NCBI RefSeq assembly: GCF_009687845.1 | Contig: NZ_BLAD01000075.1 | Location: 1-64,000 of the forward strand | From: Acrocarpospora corrugata | Lineage (GTDB): Bacteria; Actinomycetota; Actinomycetes; Streptosporangiales; Streptosporangiaceae | DNA length: 64,000 bases | Reading direction: 5' to 3' | Position numbers and translations under genes: made by a program | The notes under the pieces: model-generated | What the model was told of the DNA's origin: nothing | Seen by the model: the letters and a program-made list of their open reading frames with translations, nothing else | Database searches by the model: none | In this document: piece after piece, positions 35,701-44,044 of the stretch | How the letters are laid out: every line of letters begins with the position of its first letter | How positions within the stretch are numbered: position 1 is the first letter of the stretch

Positions 35701-38519
35701 TGGACACCGGGTGTGTCGGTGCCCGTGCCGCCCGCGACGCGGCCGGTGGTCGAGAAGTGCTCGGCCTGCTTGCGCTTGGGCTGCAGGATGGCCTCGGCCC
35801 GCCCGGTCAGCGACTGGGCGCCGCCGGAACCGCCCTTGTCGGCGTAGTTCGCCTCAAGGATGTAGAACAGGTTGTCGTCGACGCCGTGGCCGCTGTCGGA
35901 CAGCGTCTGGATGGTGCCCTCGCAGCCCTCGTGCTGGTCGAGCGGGTGACCGTGGCTGTCGTGGCCCAGGTACGCCTGGACCTCGACGTCGGCGCAGTCG
36001 ATCGCGCCGTCCTCGGGGTCGGTGACGACGATCTTGTACTTGACCTGGTCGCCGAACTCGAAGAACCCGCCGTTCGGCGGCAGTTCGAGGGTCACCGTCG
36101 GGCGGGTGTTGCCCGCCGTGATCGGCAGGTTCGCCGTGCCGGTGAGGCCGTCCGGGTTGGTGACGGTCAGGACCGCGCTGTACTGCCCGGCCTGGGTGTA
36201 GGTGTGCGAGGGGTTGACGGCGGTCGAGTCGGTGCTGCCGTTGCCGTCGAAGTCCCAGGCGTAGGTGATCGGCTTGCCGTCGGGGTCGCTCGATCCCTGG
36301 CTGGAGAACTGCACGGTCAGCGGGGCCGGGCCGTCGGTCTTGTCCGCGGCGATGCGGGCGACCGGCGGGCGGGTGCCCTTGACGTACTCGATCCGGTAGA
36401 TGCCGGAGTCGGCGTTGTCGCCGCCGAAGCCGGAGCCCCACTCGACCAGGTACAGCGCGCCGTCGGGACCGAACTTGATGTCCATGGGGCGCTTGAAGCT
36501 CATGGACTTCAGGATCTGGTTGATCTTGATCTGGGCGCTGCCGGCCTCGTTGAGCTGGAACGAGAACAACGTGTTGTTGTTCCACTCACCGAAGATGGCC
36601 TTGCCGTCCCAGTAGGCCGGCCACTTGACGGGCGACGCGAGGTCGGCGTCGAAGCGGTAGACCGGGCCACCCATCGGGGCGCCGCCGCTCAGCTCGGGGA
36701 AGCTGTTCGGGTTGGTCGCGCCGGTGTAGTGGATCGACGCCGGGATGACCGGCGGCAGGTTGGTCAGACCGGTGTTGTTCGGCGAGTCGTTGACCGGGTT
36801 GGCGCAGTTGTACGCCGCCCCCGACGCCCTCGTCGCGAAGTTGTAGTCGATGTACGGCGTGTTGTTGCCCACGCAGTACGGCCAGCCGTAGTTGCCCGGC
36901 TTGTCGACCAGGTTCCACTCGACCGTTCCGCGGGGGCCGCGGGTGGCACTCGCGGCGCCGGCGTCGGGACCGTAGTCGGCAACCATGACGTGACCGGTCT
37001 TCGGGTCCAGACCCATCCGGAACGGATTGCGGAAGCCCATGGCGTAGATCTCGGGCTTGGTCTTCTCGGTGCCCGGCGCGAACAGGTTGCCCGCGGGGAC
37101 CGTGTAGGTGCCGTCCGCCTGGGGGGTGATGCGCAGCACCTTGCCGCTCAGGTCGTTGGTATTGCCCGAGCTGCGCTGTGCGTCCCAGGCGGAGCGACCG
37201 GCCTGCTCGTCGGTCGGCGTGTAGCCGTCCGAGGCGAACGGGTTGCTGTTGTCACCGGTGGCCAGCCACAGGTCGCCGGTCTTGTGGTCCATGAGCATGC
37301 CGCCACCATGATGGCAGCACTCGGCGCGCTGGACCGGCACGTTGAGGATGACCTTTTCGGTGCCGAAGTCGATCGCGTCGCCGACGACCGTGAAGCGGCT
37401 CAGCCGGTCGACGTTCCCGCCGGTCGAGGGCGAGTAGAACAGGTACAGCCACCCGTTGGTGTCGAAGCCCTTGTCCAGCGCCAGGCCGAGCAGACCGCTC
37501 TCGTTGGCGGTGAACACGTTCAGGCGGCCGGCCGTCACGGTCGAGCCGGTGGTCTTGATGATCTTGACGTCGCCCAGGCGGTCGATGTAGAAGACCCGCC
37601 CGTCCTTGGCGATGTCGGTCATCATCGGGTTCGCCGTGTTGTCGTCGAGGGTGACCTTCTGGAAGCTGCCGCTCTGCGAGGCCGAGCAGTCGGCCTTCTC
37701 GGCGCCCGCGGCGGTCATGATCCCGCCGAGGAGCATCTTCACGAAGTTCGGCTCGACGAAGCTCTCCTTGGTGTGGCCCAGGCCGGTGTACCAGGAGCGT
37801 CCGCCGTCGTAGTCCTGGCACCACACCGTCGGGTGGTCGATGCCCATGGTGCCGCCGGTGTAGGACTTCTCGTCCATCGAGGCCAGCACGTGCACGGTGC
37901 CACGCGGGTTGGTGGTGTAGTCGTACCACTCGTCGACGCGGGTCCACGAGGTCGGCAGGTGCGCCGTCGACGGGTGCGCGGGGTCTTCGACCCGGACGGT
38001 GGCCGACTGGGTCGCCGGGTGCGACTTGAAGTACGCGCCGACGAGCTTGCCGTACCACTCCCAGCCGTAGCCGCCGTCGGAGGCCGCGTGGACGCCGGCG
38101 AAGCCGCCGCCGCCCTGGATGTAGCGCTGGAAGGCGGCCTTCTGGTCCGCCGTGGAGACGGGGTCGCCGGTCGTCGACATGAAGATGACGGCCTGGTACT
38201 GCGCCAGGTTGGCGTCAGTGAACTGGGCGCTGTCCTCGGTCGTGTCGACCGCGAAGTTGTTCTCCAGGCCGAGCTTCTGTACGGCGGCGATGCCCTCGGG
38301 AATCGAGTCGTGCCGGAAGCCGGTGGTCTTGGAGAAGACCAGGACCTTGAAGGCGGGCTCGGCGGCGGCGTTCGCCGGCGACGTCAGGAGGGTGAGGACG
38401 GGCATCAGCGGCACGACGAGGGCCATGGCCATCGTCGCCGCGATCCGGCGTAGGGAGCGGGTTTCGGTCTTCGGCAGGACCTGTGTGATCCTGGCCCACG
38501 TTCGAGAACGTGGTGACAT
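32742..38519 (-). CDS. Secreted ThuA / sugar-dehydrogenase multidomain protein
   Basis: 1925 residues; ATG 38519 follows AGGAAAGGGA. Approximate order: long signal peptide (1-52); ThuA-like domain (55-270, FKVLVFSKTTGFRHDSI and GGGGFAGVHAA); soluble PQQ glucose/sorbosone-dehydrogenase propeller (285-640, ECCHHGGGML and MGFRNPFRMGLDP); PKD domain (650-735); CBM6-like module (830-960, NDGDYWSY); second PKD (970-1055); two concanavalin-type modules related to DUF1349 (1060-1470); paired Ig-like repeats with DKAGNVE (1475-1660); another Ig domain; a helical C-terminus rich in Lys/Glu. ThuA domains take part in disaccharide use, and the carbohydrate modules point to polysaccharide attachment. Close ROK regulators suggest sugar control. 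It has no cell-wall anchor, so it is released or bound through its modules. Confidence 0.9.
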   Translation of the reverse strand: MSPRSRTWARITQVLPKTETRSLRRIAATMAMALVVPLMPVLTLLTSPANAAAEPAFKVLVFSKTTGFRHDSIPEGIAAVQKLGLENNFAVDTTEDSAQFTDANLAQYQAVIFMSTTGDPVSTADQKAAFQRYIQGGGGFAGVHAASDGGYGWEWYGKLVGAYFKSHPATQSATVRVEDPAHPSTAHLPTSWTRVDEWYDYTTNPRGTVHVLASMDEKSYTGGTMGIDHPTVWCQDYDGGRSWYTGLGHTKESFVEPNFVKMLLGGIMTAAGAEKADCSASQSGSFQKVTLDDNTANPMMTDIAKDGRVFYIDRLGDVKIIKTTGSTVTAGRLNVFTANESGLLGLALDKGFDTNGWLYLFYSPSTGGNVDRLSRFTVVGDAIDFGTEKVILNVPVQRAECCHHGGGMLMDHKTGDLWLATGDNSNPFASDGYTPTDEQAGRSAWDAQRSSGNTNDLSGKVLRITPQADGTYTVPAGNLFAPGTEKTKPEIYAMGFRNPFRMGLDPKTGHVMVADYGPDAGAASATRGPRGTVEWNLVDKPGNYGWPYCVGNNTPYIDYNFATRASGAAYNCANPVNDSPNNTGLTNLPPVIPASIHYTGATNPNSFPELSGGAPMGGPVYRFDADLASPVKWPAYWDGKAIFGEWNNNTLFSFQLNEAGSAQIKINQILKSMSFKRPMDIKFGPDGALYLVEWGSGFGGDNADSGIYRIEYVKGTRPPVARIAADKTDGPAPLTVQFSSQGSSDPDGKPITYAWDFDGNGSTDSTAVNPSHTYTQAGQYSAVLTVTNPDGLTGTANLPITAGNTRPTVTLELPPNGGFFEFGDQVKYKIVVTDPEDGAIDCADVEVQAYLGHDSHGHPLDQHEGCEGTIQTLSDSGHGVDDNLFYILEANYADKGGSGGAQSLTGRAEAILQPKRKQAEHFSTTGRVAGGTGTDTPGVQIENGADPQGGAQNIGFTNDGDYWSYSPVNLGGISQVRFRVSSAGAGGTVQIKTGNADTGTLVGSVDITPSGGWQTYKDVTVDLTNVPATTGPVFFIVRKPASAANDAYLLNFNWVDFIGQGVTDNQRPTVTMSATPTVGIAPLKVDFTSTATDPDNNNPITYKWNFGVNGSPEPTTANASYTYTAPGTYTATVIVTDAKGASTSKTVSIKVDPPSTTCFTGRSDDFLGASLDRDRWSVVREDQNLKVEDGKLILPTSLTEIYNTGAGTVTNITLQPLPQGAWTATTKVTMVASQQYQQAGLVVYGDDNNYAKMVLQGRSATPDHAARIFQFIREENGVPNEVAASNTGNLGDAFPDTYYVRFMSNGTNLTAHYSADGTNFTAMPETKALAGITNPRIGLISFASTGNTKPVIDAAFDWFHITPDDTATAAVPSDEFNGTSLDACRWNAIVRGDSSAARVTGGNLELDTTTGDIFGTGNTGPKNFILQNAPSGDWTLETKVDASTLDEQYQQGGLIIYTGDDDYVKLDYVADNAAGSAVARRIELRSEVAGVVLDPQPQVGSLTQGVWHLRLKKEGTSFKGSYSADGTTWTEFAQAVTNTAVGNGKIGVYTIGTAQQASKTVKFDYFRLNSGPAPDTIAPVTTATPDPAQPASGWFTSLILVTLAGADQAQGSGVDKTEFQLDGGAWTTYLEPVVITGDGNHTLAYRSVDKAGNVEAAKTLAVKVDATAPTTTADFLPVSQAAVPVTLAAADATSGVEKIEYALDSGDWTPYTTTVTVTGVGDHELRYRATDKAGNVEQTKAATIKIEEVETEPTILISGVADGTEYGDSQDLTIAWEVAGTGIKTVTGKLDGQPFTSGTVQQLHKLALGDHTLTVTVETNSGGTYEQSVAFKTVTSTDEISALIERFEAAGQLSATGAAKLQDKISKVMVSEDKERERDKKKIVKKLERFIEAVNDPKIVSNPVVKATFLRDANALIVANGGTPV

Positions 38520-38644
38520 GGGGTAATCCCTTTCCTGACTGGGGTTCGTCAGGCAAAGCGCGCGCCGCCGCGCTGGTGCCACTTGTTACTGGGGTTGGGT
38601 GTTGCAGTGGCTGGAGGGTGCCATCTCCAGGCTTGTGGGGGCTG

Positions 38645-39934
38645 TCAGTTGGCCAACAGCCGGGGCAGGGGATTTATGATCATGGTCGGGTGGTCGATGA
38701 GCCGGTTGACCACCATGCTCGCGGCGCCCCGTGAGGCGGCGCCGAAGCCGAGGTCGGAGGCGATGAACCGGCACTGGTTGGCGGAGCGGGCCACGACCAG
38801 CCGCTCCAGCTCCGCCTGAGCGTGGGGCAGCAGCCATTCGGCCAGCGTGGCGAAGTAACCGCCGACGACGATCGCCCGCGGGTTGAACAGGTTGGCCAGG
38901 ATCGAGCCGCCGAGCCCGAGCCACCGCCCCACCTGCGCTACCGCGTCCATCATCCGGCGGTCGCCCGCGGCCAGCCCTCTGGCGATCTCGGTCGCGCGCT
39001 CCTCGGGGTCGGACACCGGCAGATCGGCCGGCTGGTACGCGTGGCCGGGCATCACCGTACGGACCAGCGCCGCCAGCCCGACCTTGGTCTCCCAGCAGCC
39101 ATACCGCCCGCAGCCGCAGCGGGCGCCTTCCGGGTCGACCGGCAGGTGGCCGACCTCGCCGGCGAAGCCGTCCGCGCCACGGAGCAGCTTGCCGTCGACG
39201 AAGATGCCACCGCCCACGCCGACCTCGCCGGTCAGGTAGACGAGATGGGGGGTGCCGGCGGCGACGCCGGAGGTGTGCTCGGCCACGGCCGCGAGGTTGG
39301 CGTCGTTGTCCACCGACACCGGAACGCTCCAAGGGCCGAGCGCGGCCGACAGCCGTGCCGCCAGCGGCAGGTCGTGCCAGCCCAGGTTGGGGGCGAACGT
39401 GACGACACCGCGCGCCACGTCGACCAGGCCGGGAACCGCCACACCGAGCCCGGCGGGTACGGCCTCGGCCCGCTTCATCGCCTCGACGGCCTCCAGGGCC
39501 ACCCGGCTGAGCACGCGCAGAGCCCGATCCGGCCCGCCGGCTATGGCGTCGAAGCCGACCCGGCGCTCCACCAGGACCCGGCCGCCGAGGTCGGACCCGT
39601 GAACCGAGATGTAGTCAACATTGATCTCCAAACCCAGCGCGCCGACATGCGCGCCGTGCAGAGCCAGGGGCCGCCGGGGGCGGCCGATCGCGCCGACGTG
39701 CTCCGTGCCGATCTCCCGGACCAGCCGCCGGTCGAGCAGTTCCGACACCAGGTTGGAGACCGTGGCCCGGTGCAGGCCGGTCACCTCCGCGATGTCGGCC
39801 CTGGACTGGGACACGTGGTCACGCAGGTGGCGCAGGACCAACGAGAGGTTCGTCTGACGCACCATCGGAGAGCTGGTCGGTGAGGCGGTGCCGGCCGCGT
39901 GTGTGAGGTTGTGTTTCCGGGTCACGCGGGTCAC
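38645..39934 (-). CDS. ROK-family transcriptional regulator (copy A)
   Basis: About 429 residues. The N-terminal winged helix (SRADIAEVTGLHRATVSNLVSELL) is followed by a ROK sugar-kinase-like domain with VSVDNDANLAAVAEH, the ATP-site GEVGVGGGI and the zinc motif CGCGRYGCWE after GFAGEVGH. Such proteins repress carbohydrate genes until a sugar binds. The start is one of two GTG codons (39934 or 39925). It is divergent to a clear paralogue at 40155 and lies 125 bases upstream of the ThuA-type gene on the same strand, its most likely target. Confidence 0.92.
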   Translation of the reverse strand: MTRVTRKHNLTHAAGTASPTSSPMVRQTNLSLVLRHLRDHVSQSRADIAEVTGLHRATVSNLVSELLDRRLVREIGTEHVGAIGRPRRPLALHGAHVGALGLEINVDYISVHGSDLGGRVLVERRVGFDAIAGGPDRALRVLSRVALEAVEAMKRAEAVPAGLGVAVPGLVDVARGVVTFAPNLGWHDLPLAARLSAALGPWSVPVSVDNDANLAAVAEHTSGVAAGTPHLVYLTGEVGVGGGIFVDGKLLRGADGFAGEVGHLPVDPEGARCGCGRYGCWETKVGLAALVRTVMPGHAYQPADLPVSDPEERATEIARGLAAGDRRMMDAVAQVGRWLGLGGSILANLFNPRAIVVGGYFATLAEWLLPHAQAELERLVVARSANQCRFIASDLGFGAASRGAASMVVNRLIDHPTMIINPLPRLLAN

Positions 39935-40017
39935 CGCCTTTCGTTTGTCTCAGCAATCAATTAATGAGGTTTGTAACACGCATGTGTCCGGTGTGCACGT
40001 TGTCGCGAGGTAACGAG

Positions 40018-40047
40018 TTGACATCTTCAAATATGCGCAGGTAGATG
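40018..40047 (+). promoter_or_regulatory. Promoter candidate for ROK copy B
   Basis: TTGACA (40018-40023), an 18-base spacer and TAGATG (40042-40047). A gapped inverted repeat close to the gene, AATTTGACC and GGACCAATT (40115-40140, seven of nine positions match), could be the operator. Confidence 0.5.
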
Positions 40048-40154
40048 GCATACACAGGCTGTTACTGGACCGTTACGATCGCTTCGTTTGCCTCTTGCGA
40101 GCCGGGCGGTCTTTAATTTGACCAGCCAGGCGGACCAATTGAGGAGGCGGGGCT

Positions 40155-41408
40155 GTGGATCTGACCGGTCCGGGCGGGGCGGGGGCTCCATCGGACCAGG
40201 CCACGATCCGCCGCGCCAACCTATCCCTGGTGCTGCGCCAGGTCAGCGGGAGCGGGCCGTGCTCCCGGTCGGCCGTCGCCGCCGAGACGGGCCTGAACAA
40301 GAACACCGTCACCAGCCTGGTGGGAGAGTTGCAGGCGCGCGCGCTGGTCAAGGAGATCGGGCCCAGGCACGCGGGCGCGGTCGGCCGCCCGAGCCTCGCG
40401 CTCGTGCTCGACGGCGCCGGGGTGGGCGCCCTGGGCGTCGAGGTCAACGTCGACTACATCGCCGCCTACGCCACCGACCTGGCGGGCCGGGTGCTCGCCG
40501 ACCGGAGGGTCGGCTTCGACGCCCTCGGGCGTGATCCGGGACGCTCCATCGACAAGCTGGCCCAGGTGATCGGCAGGACCGTCGCCGACATCGGCCGGCT
40601 CGGGGTCGCGCTGGCGGGGATCACCGTGGCCGTGCCCGGACTCGTCGACACCAGCACCGGCACCGTCGTCGTCGCCCCGAACCTCGGCTGGCGCCTGGTG
40701 CCGCTGGCCGACCGGCTGCGGTGCGCCGCCATCGCCCCGGACGTCCCCATCACCGTCGACAACGACGCCAACCTGGCGGCGCTGGCCGAATATCGCTGCG
40801 GGGTCGCCCTGGGCACGGCGAACCTGATCTACCTCACCGGCGAGGTCGGCGTCGGCTGCGGCATCATCTCCGGCGGGCGGCTGCTGAACGGCGCGGACGG
40901 CTTCGCCGGCGAGGTCGGACACATCAGGGTCGACCCGGCCGGTGAGCGGTGCGGCTGCGGCCGGATCGGCTGCTGGGAGACCAAGGTGGGGCTGGCGGCG
41001 CTGGTCCGGATGGCCGCCCCCGACCACGCCTACGGGGTCGGCCCGCCGGTCGTCCGCGACCCGGAGGAACGGCTGGCCGAGATGGAGCAGCAGCGAGCCG
41101 CCGGTGATCCCCGCGTCGACGCGGCGATCACCGAGGTGGGCCGGTGGCTCGGGGTCGGCGCGGCGACGCTGGTCAACCTCTTCAACCCGCGGGTGATCGT
41201 CCTGGGCGGATACTTCGCCCAGCTGGCCGACCGGATCATCCCGGTCGCCCAGACCGAACTGGACCAGCTCAGCATGCGCGACGCCGCCGACCGCTGCCGT
41301 CTCACCGCCTCCGACCTCGGTTTCGGCGCCGCCTCCCGGGGCGCGGCCCACGTCGTCATCGAACGGGTGCTGTCCGACCCGACCACCATCTCGATCCGCA
41401 ACCCCTAG
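40155..41408 (+). CDS. ROK-family transcriptional regulator (copy B)
   Basis: 417 residues from GTG 40155, preceded by GAGGAGG. The same architecture as copy A and very similar to it over the whole length: ANLSLVLRQVSG, TGLNKNTVTSLVGEL, VNVDYIAAYATDL, VDNDANLAALAEY, GEVGVGCGI, and the zinc motif CGCGRIGCWE. Both keep the catalytic-type Asp of the kinase fold region, though regulators of this group are normally not kinases. The divergent pair shares 220 bases of control region and may cross-regulate. No sugar gene lies downstream on this strand; the next gene is convergent. Confidence 0.92.
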   Translation: MDLTGPGGAGAPSDQATIRRANLSLVLRQVSGSGPCSRSAVAAETGLNKNTVTSLVGELQARALVKEIGPRHAGAVGRPSLALVLDGAGVGALGVEVNVDYIAAYATDLAGRVLADRRVGFDALGRDPGRSIDKLAQVIGRTVADIGRLGVALAGITVAVPGLVDTSTGTVVVAPNLGWRLVPLADRLRCAAIAPDVPITVDNDANLAALAEYRCGVALGTANLIYLTGEVGVGCGIISGGRLLNGADGFAGEVGHIRVDPAGERCGCGRIGCWETKVGLAALVRMAAPDHAYGVGPPVVRDPEERLAEMEQQRAAGDPRVDAAITEVGRWLGVGAATLVNLFNPRVIVLGGYFAQLADRIIPVAQTELDQLSMRDAADRCRLTASDLGFGAASRGAAHVVIERVLSDPTTISIRNP

Positions 41409-41453
41409 GGTCGGTCCGTCCTGCGGCGCCCATACGCTGCCCGCGTGTCTGGC

Positions 41454-42062
41454 TCAGAAGTCGAGGAGCGCCGCCGGGTCGAAAGAGATCTCAAATGGTT
41501 TGTCGGCTTCGAGTTGCGTTGCCAGCAGCGAGCCGGCGGCGACGGCCGGCGCGGCCACGTAGCCGTACTCGCCGAGTACCAGCACCTGGACCCGTGGTTC
41601 TGGCTGATGATCCACGATCCAGTACTGGGAGATGCCGACCGTGGCGTACTCCCCCACCTTCCGCACCCGGTCGTTCCGCTCGCTGCCGCTGCCCGGGGAG
41701 ACGACCTCGACGGCCAGCAGGACCTCCCTGCCGGGAATCACCTTCGGCGATTCGTCGATGATCGCGGCGCGGGCGACGTCCCGCGGGATGACGAAGATGT
41801 CGGGCTTGCGGATCCCGGCAGGCGTGCTGATCTCCCACTCGCCGCCGTCACACACGATCACGGCAGCGCCGGACCGCGACGCGGCGGCCTCGATGGTCCG
41901 GGACAGGTTCCGTGCCACCCAGTTGTGCCGGGAACCAGCAGCCACCTCGACCAGCCACCCGTCCTCAACCTCGAACCCCTTACCGTCCTCCGGAAGCTCA
42001 TGGAGATCGAGGACGGTGTATGGCCCGAACTCCACCTCGTGGGCCAAGCCACGTCCGCTCAT
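41454..42062 (-). CDS. Uma2-family (DUF820) restriction-endonuclease-fold protein
   Basis: 202 residues. The PD-(D/E)XK core is visible as GIRKPDIFVIP (Asp near 88) and LLAVEVVSPGS (Glu near 119) with a following Lys-rich helix. HNWVARNL in the first helix and YWIVDHQPEPRVQV complete the family pattern. Uma2 proteins are abundant in actinomycetes and cyanobacteria, often as single genes with unknown purpose; nuclease activity is assumed from the fold. It is convergent with ROK copy B (45 bases) and divergent from the WD40 gene. Confidence 0.9.
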   Translation of the reverse strand: MSGRGLAHEVEFGPYTVLDLHELPEDGKGFEVEDGWLVEVAAGSRHNWVARNLSRTIEAAASRSGAAVIVCDGGEWEISTPAGIRKPDIFVIPRDVARAAIIDESPKVIPGREVLLAVEVVSPGSGSERNDRVRKVGEYATVGISQYWIVDHQPEPRVQVLVLGEYGYVAAPAVAAGSLLATQLEADKPFEISFDPAALLDF

Positions 42063-42181
42063 GATCTCGCCTCCTGGCTATCGTGGTCGGCATTTCGATG
42101 CTATCCCAGCGGAATGAGGGACCATTGGAGCGCCGGGATCTGATTTCATCGAGCTGATGGAGCCCTGATGGGAGCTCGACG

Positions 42182-44044
42182 ATGAAGGCACTCCGGGCAT
42201 CGCTGCTGGCGGTGCTCCTGCTGGCGACCGGGTCTGGTGCGGTGGTGGCCGCCCGGGAGGTGGTGAGCGCGCGCGGTGGGGTGGAGTCGGTGCGGCTGGC
42301 CGCGCAGAGTGAGAGTGTGGCCTCCGTCGATCCGGCGATGTCCCGGCTGCTCGCGGTGGCCGCCTGGCGGGCGGCGCCGACGCCGGAGGCGCGGCGGAGC
42401 ATGCTGGCCGCGCTGACCAGCCCGCTGACGGCCGTGCTGCGGGGGCACCGCAACAGCGTGTACGCGGTGGCGTACAGCAGGGACGGCACGACGCTGGCCA
42501 CCGGCGGCGCGGACGGCACGCTGCGGACCTGGGACGCGCGCTCGTTCCGGCCGGGTGAGCCGGTCACGGGGCACCGGGGCGGGATCACCCAGGTGACTTT
42601 CGCCGCGAACGGGCGGGTGATCACCGCCAGCCGGGACAGGACGGTCCGGATCTGGAACGGCACCGAGCAGGTGGGTGAGCCGATCGCCGGCACGATGATC
42701 GCGCCTGACCCGCCCGGCCGGGTGCTCGCGGTGGGCGACCAGAACGGCGTGCCGCGTCTGCTCAACCTGACCACGCGGCGGCAGCTGGGCCGTGCGTTCC
42801 CGCGCCACCCGAGCGGCCTGCGCGACCTCACCTTCGACGGCCGCGTCCTGACCACCTACGACAACGCGGGCGTGCTGCGCATCTGGAACGCCCGCACCCA
42901 TCGCCTGATCGGCCGCATCGCCGGCGGACCAGGCCCGGTCACGATAAATCGGGACAACGTGGCGTTCATCGTGGACGGGACCCTGCGACGGCTGGATCTC
43001 ACCACCCGGCGGCAGACCAACCGGCCGATCCGCGGCGATTTCGTGGCCCTCGCCTACGGCACCGAGGGAAACCTGCTCGCCACCGCCCAGCGCAACGGCC
43101 TGGTCCACGTCCTGGCGAACGGCGTCCCGCTGGCCGAGCCGTTCCGGGCCGGCGCGGTGCGGGACCTGGCGCTCAGCCCGGACGGCAACTGGCTGGCCGC
43201 GGCCGGCGACGACGAGGTCGTCCGCGTCTGGGACCTCGCCCTGACCCGCAGGCTGGGCGGCGAGCCCGCGGGGGCCGCGCCCGAGGCCGTCGCGGGAGCG
43301 CCGCCCTGCCGCCCGGCGACCGTCAAGGCGTCCGCCACCCGGCGGACCGAACTCGCCACCGCGACCGCCACCAGCCCGGACGGCCGCCAGTTCGCCACCG
43401 CGACCGCCGGCGCCATCTGCCTGTGGGACGCACGCACCCGCAAACGCCTGCGCGAACCGCTGACCGGGCACACCGGCCAGGTGAACACCCTGGTCTACAG
43501 CCCGGACGGCGCCGAACTGGTCTCCGGCGGCGACGACCACACCATCCGCTGGTGGAGCACGGCCACCGGAACCCCGGGTGAGCTGACGCTCGCCCAGGCC
43601 AGCGGCATCTCCGCGCTCGCCTTCGATCCGCGCGACCGCAACCGCCTGGCCACCGGAACCCAGAACGGCACGGTCCGGCTCTGGAACCTGGCCGAACGCC
43701 GCCCGATCGGGCCGCCGTTCCTCGGCCACACCGGGGCGGTGACCTCGATCGCGTTCAGCGGCGACGGGACCACCCTCGCCACCGCCGCCGGAAATATCCG
43801 GATCTGGGATTTGAACACCCACAAGCAGCTGGGCGCGCCCCTCGGCCGCGCCCTGACCACGGTCGCGTACGGCGCCGACGGCGGGCTGATCGGCGGCGGC
43901 CCGGCCGGGACCAGGCGGCTGTGGAACCCCGCGCTGACCCCCGACCCGGCCACCGAGGTCTGCCGGCTGGCCGGACGTTTCCCGCCGCCGCTCGACCTCC
44001 CGTCCTACCTGCCGGACCAGAATTATCCGGACATCTGCCCCTGA
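42182..44044 (+). CDS. WD40-repeat protein with N-terminal membrane segment
   Basis: 620 residues; ATG 42182 after GGGAG. The N-terminal hydrophobic stretch (LLAVLLLATGSGAVVAA) and the helix SVDPAMSRLLAVAAWRAAPTPEARR are exactly what separates the ATPase from the propeller in actinobacterial nSTAND/WD40 proteins. Then come two sets of WD repeats (LRGHRNSVYAVAYSRDG, LTGHTGQVNTLVYSPDG, LGHTGAVTSIAFSGDG). No ATPase, kinase or HTH domain is present upstream, so this is either a stand-alone outside-facing propeller or the free-living C-terminal half of a STAND protein. Its 3' end overlaps the glycosyltransferase gene on the other strand by 22 bases. Confidence 0.85.
   Translation: MKALRASLLAVLLLATGSGAVVAAREVVSARGGVESVRLAAQSESVASVDPAMSRLLAVAAWRAAPTPEARRSMLAALTSPLTAVLRGHRNSVYAVAYSRDGTTLATGGADGTLRTWDARSFRPGEPVTGHRGGITQVTFAANGRVITASRDRTVRIWNGTEQVGEPIAGTMIAPDPPGRVLAVGDQNGVPRLLNLTTRRQLGRAFPRHPSGLRDLTFDGRVLTTYDNAGVLRIWNARTHRLIGRIAGGPGPVTINRDNVAFIVDGTLRRLDLTTRRQTNRPIRGDFVALAYGTEGNLLATAQRNGLVHVLANGVPLAEPFRAGAVRDLALSPDGNWLAAAGDDEVVRVWDLALTRRLGGEPAGAAPEAVAGAPPCRPATVKASATRRTELATATATSPDGRQFATATAGAICLWDARTRKRLREPLTGHTGQVNTLVYSPDGAELVSGGDDHTIRWWSTATGTPGELTLAQASGISALAFDPRDRNRLATGTQNGTVRLWNLAERRPIGPPFLGHTGAVTSIAFSGDGTTLATAAGNIRIWDLNTHKQLGAPLGRALTTVAYGADGGLIGGGPAGTRRLWNPALTPDPATEVCRLAGRFPPPLDLPSYLPDQNYPDICP

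Noticed and set aside
32688-38453. 1921-codon open frame on the plus strand opposite the ThuA-type gene
   Set aside because: Translation is low-complexity Val/Arg/Gly sequence; the minus strand encodes signal peptide and recognisable domains throughout.
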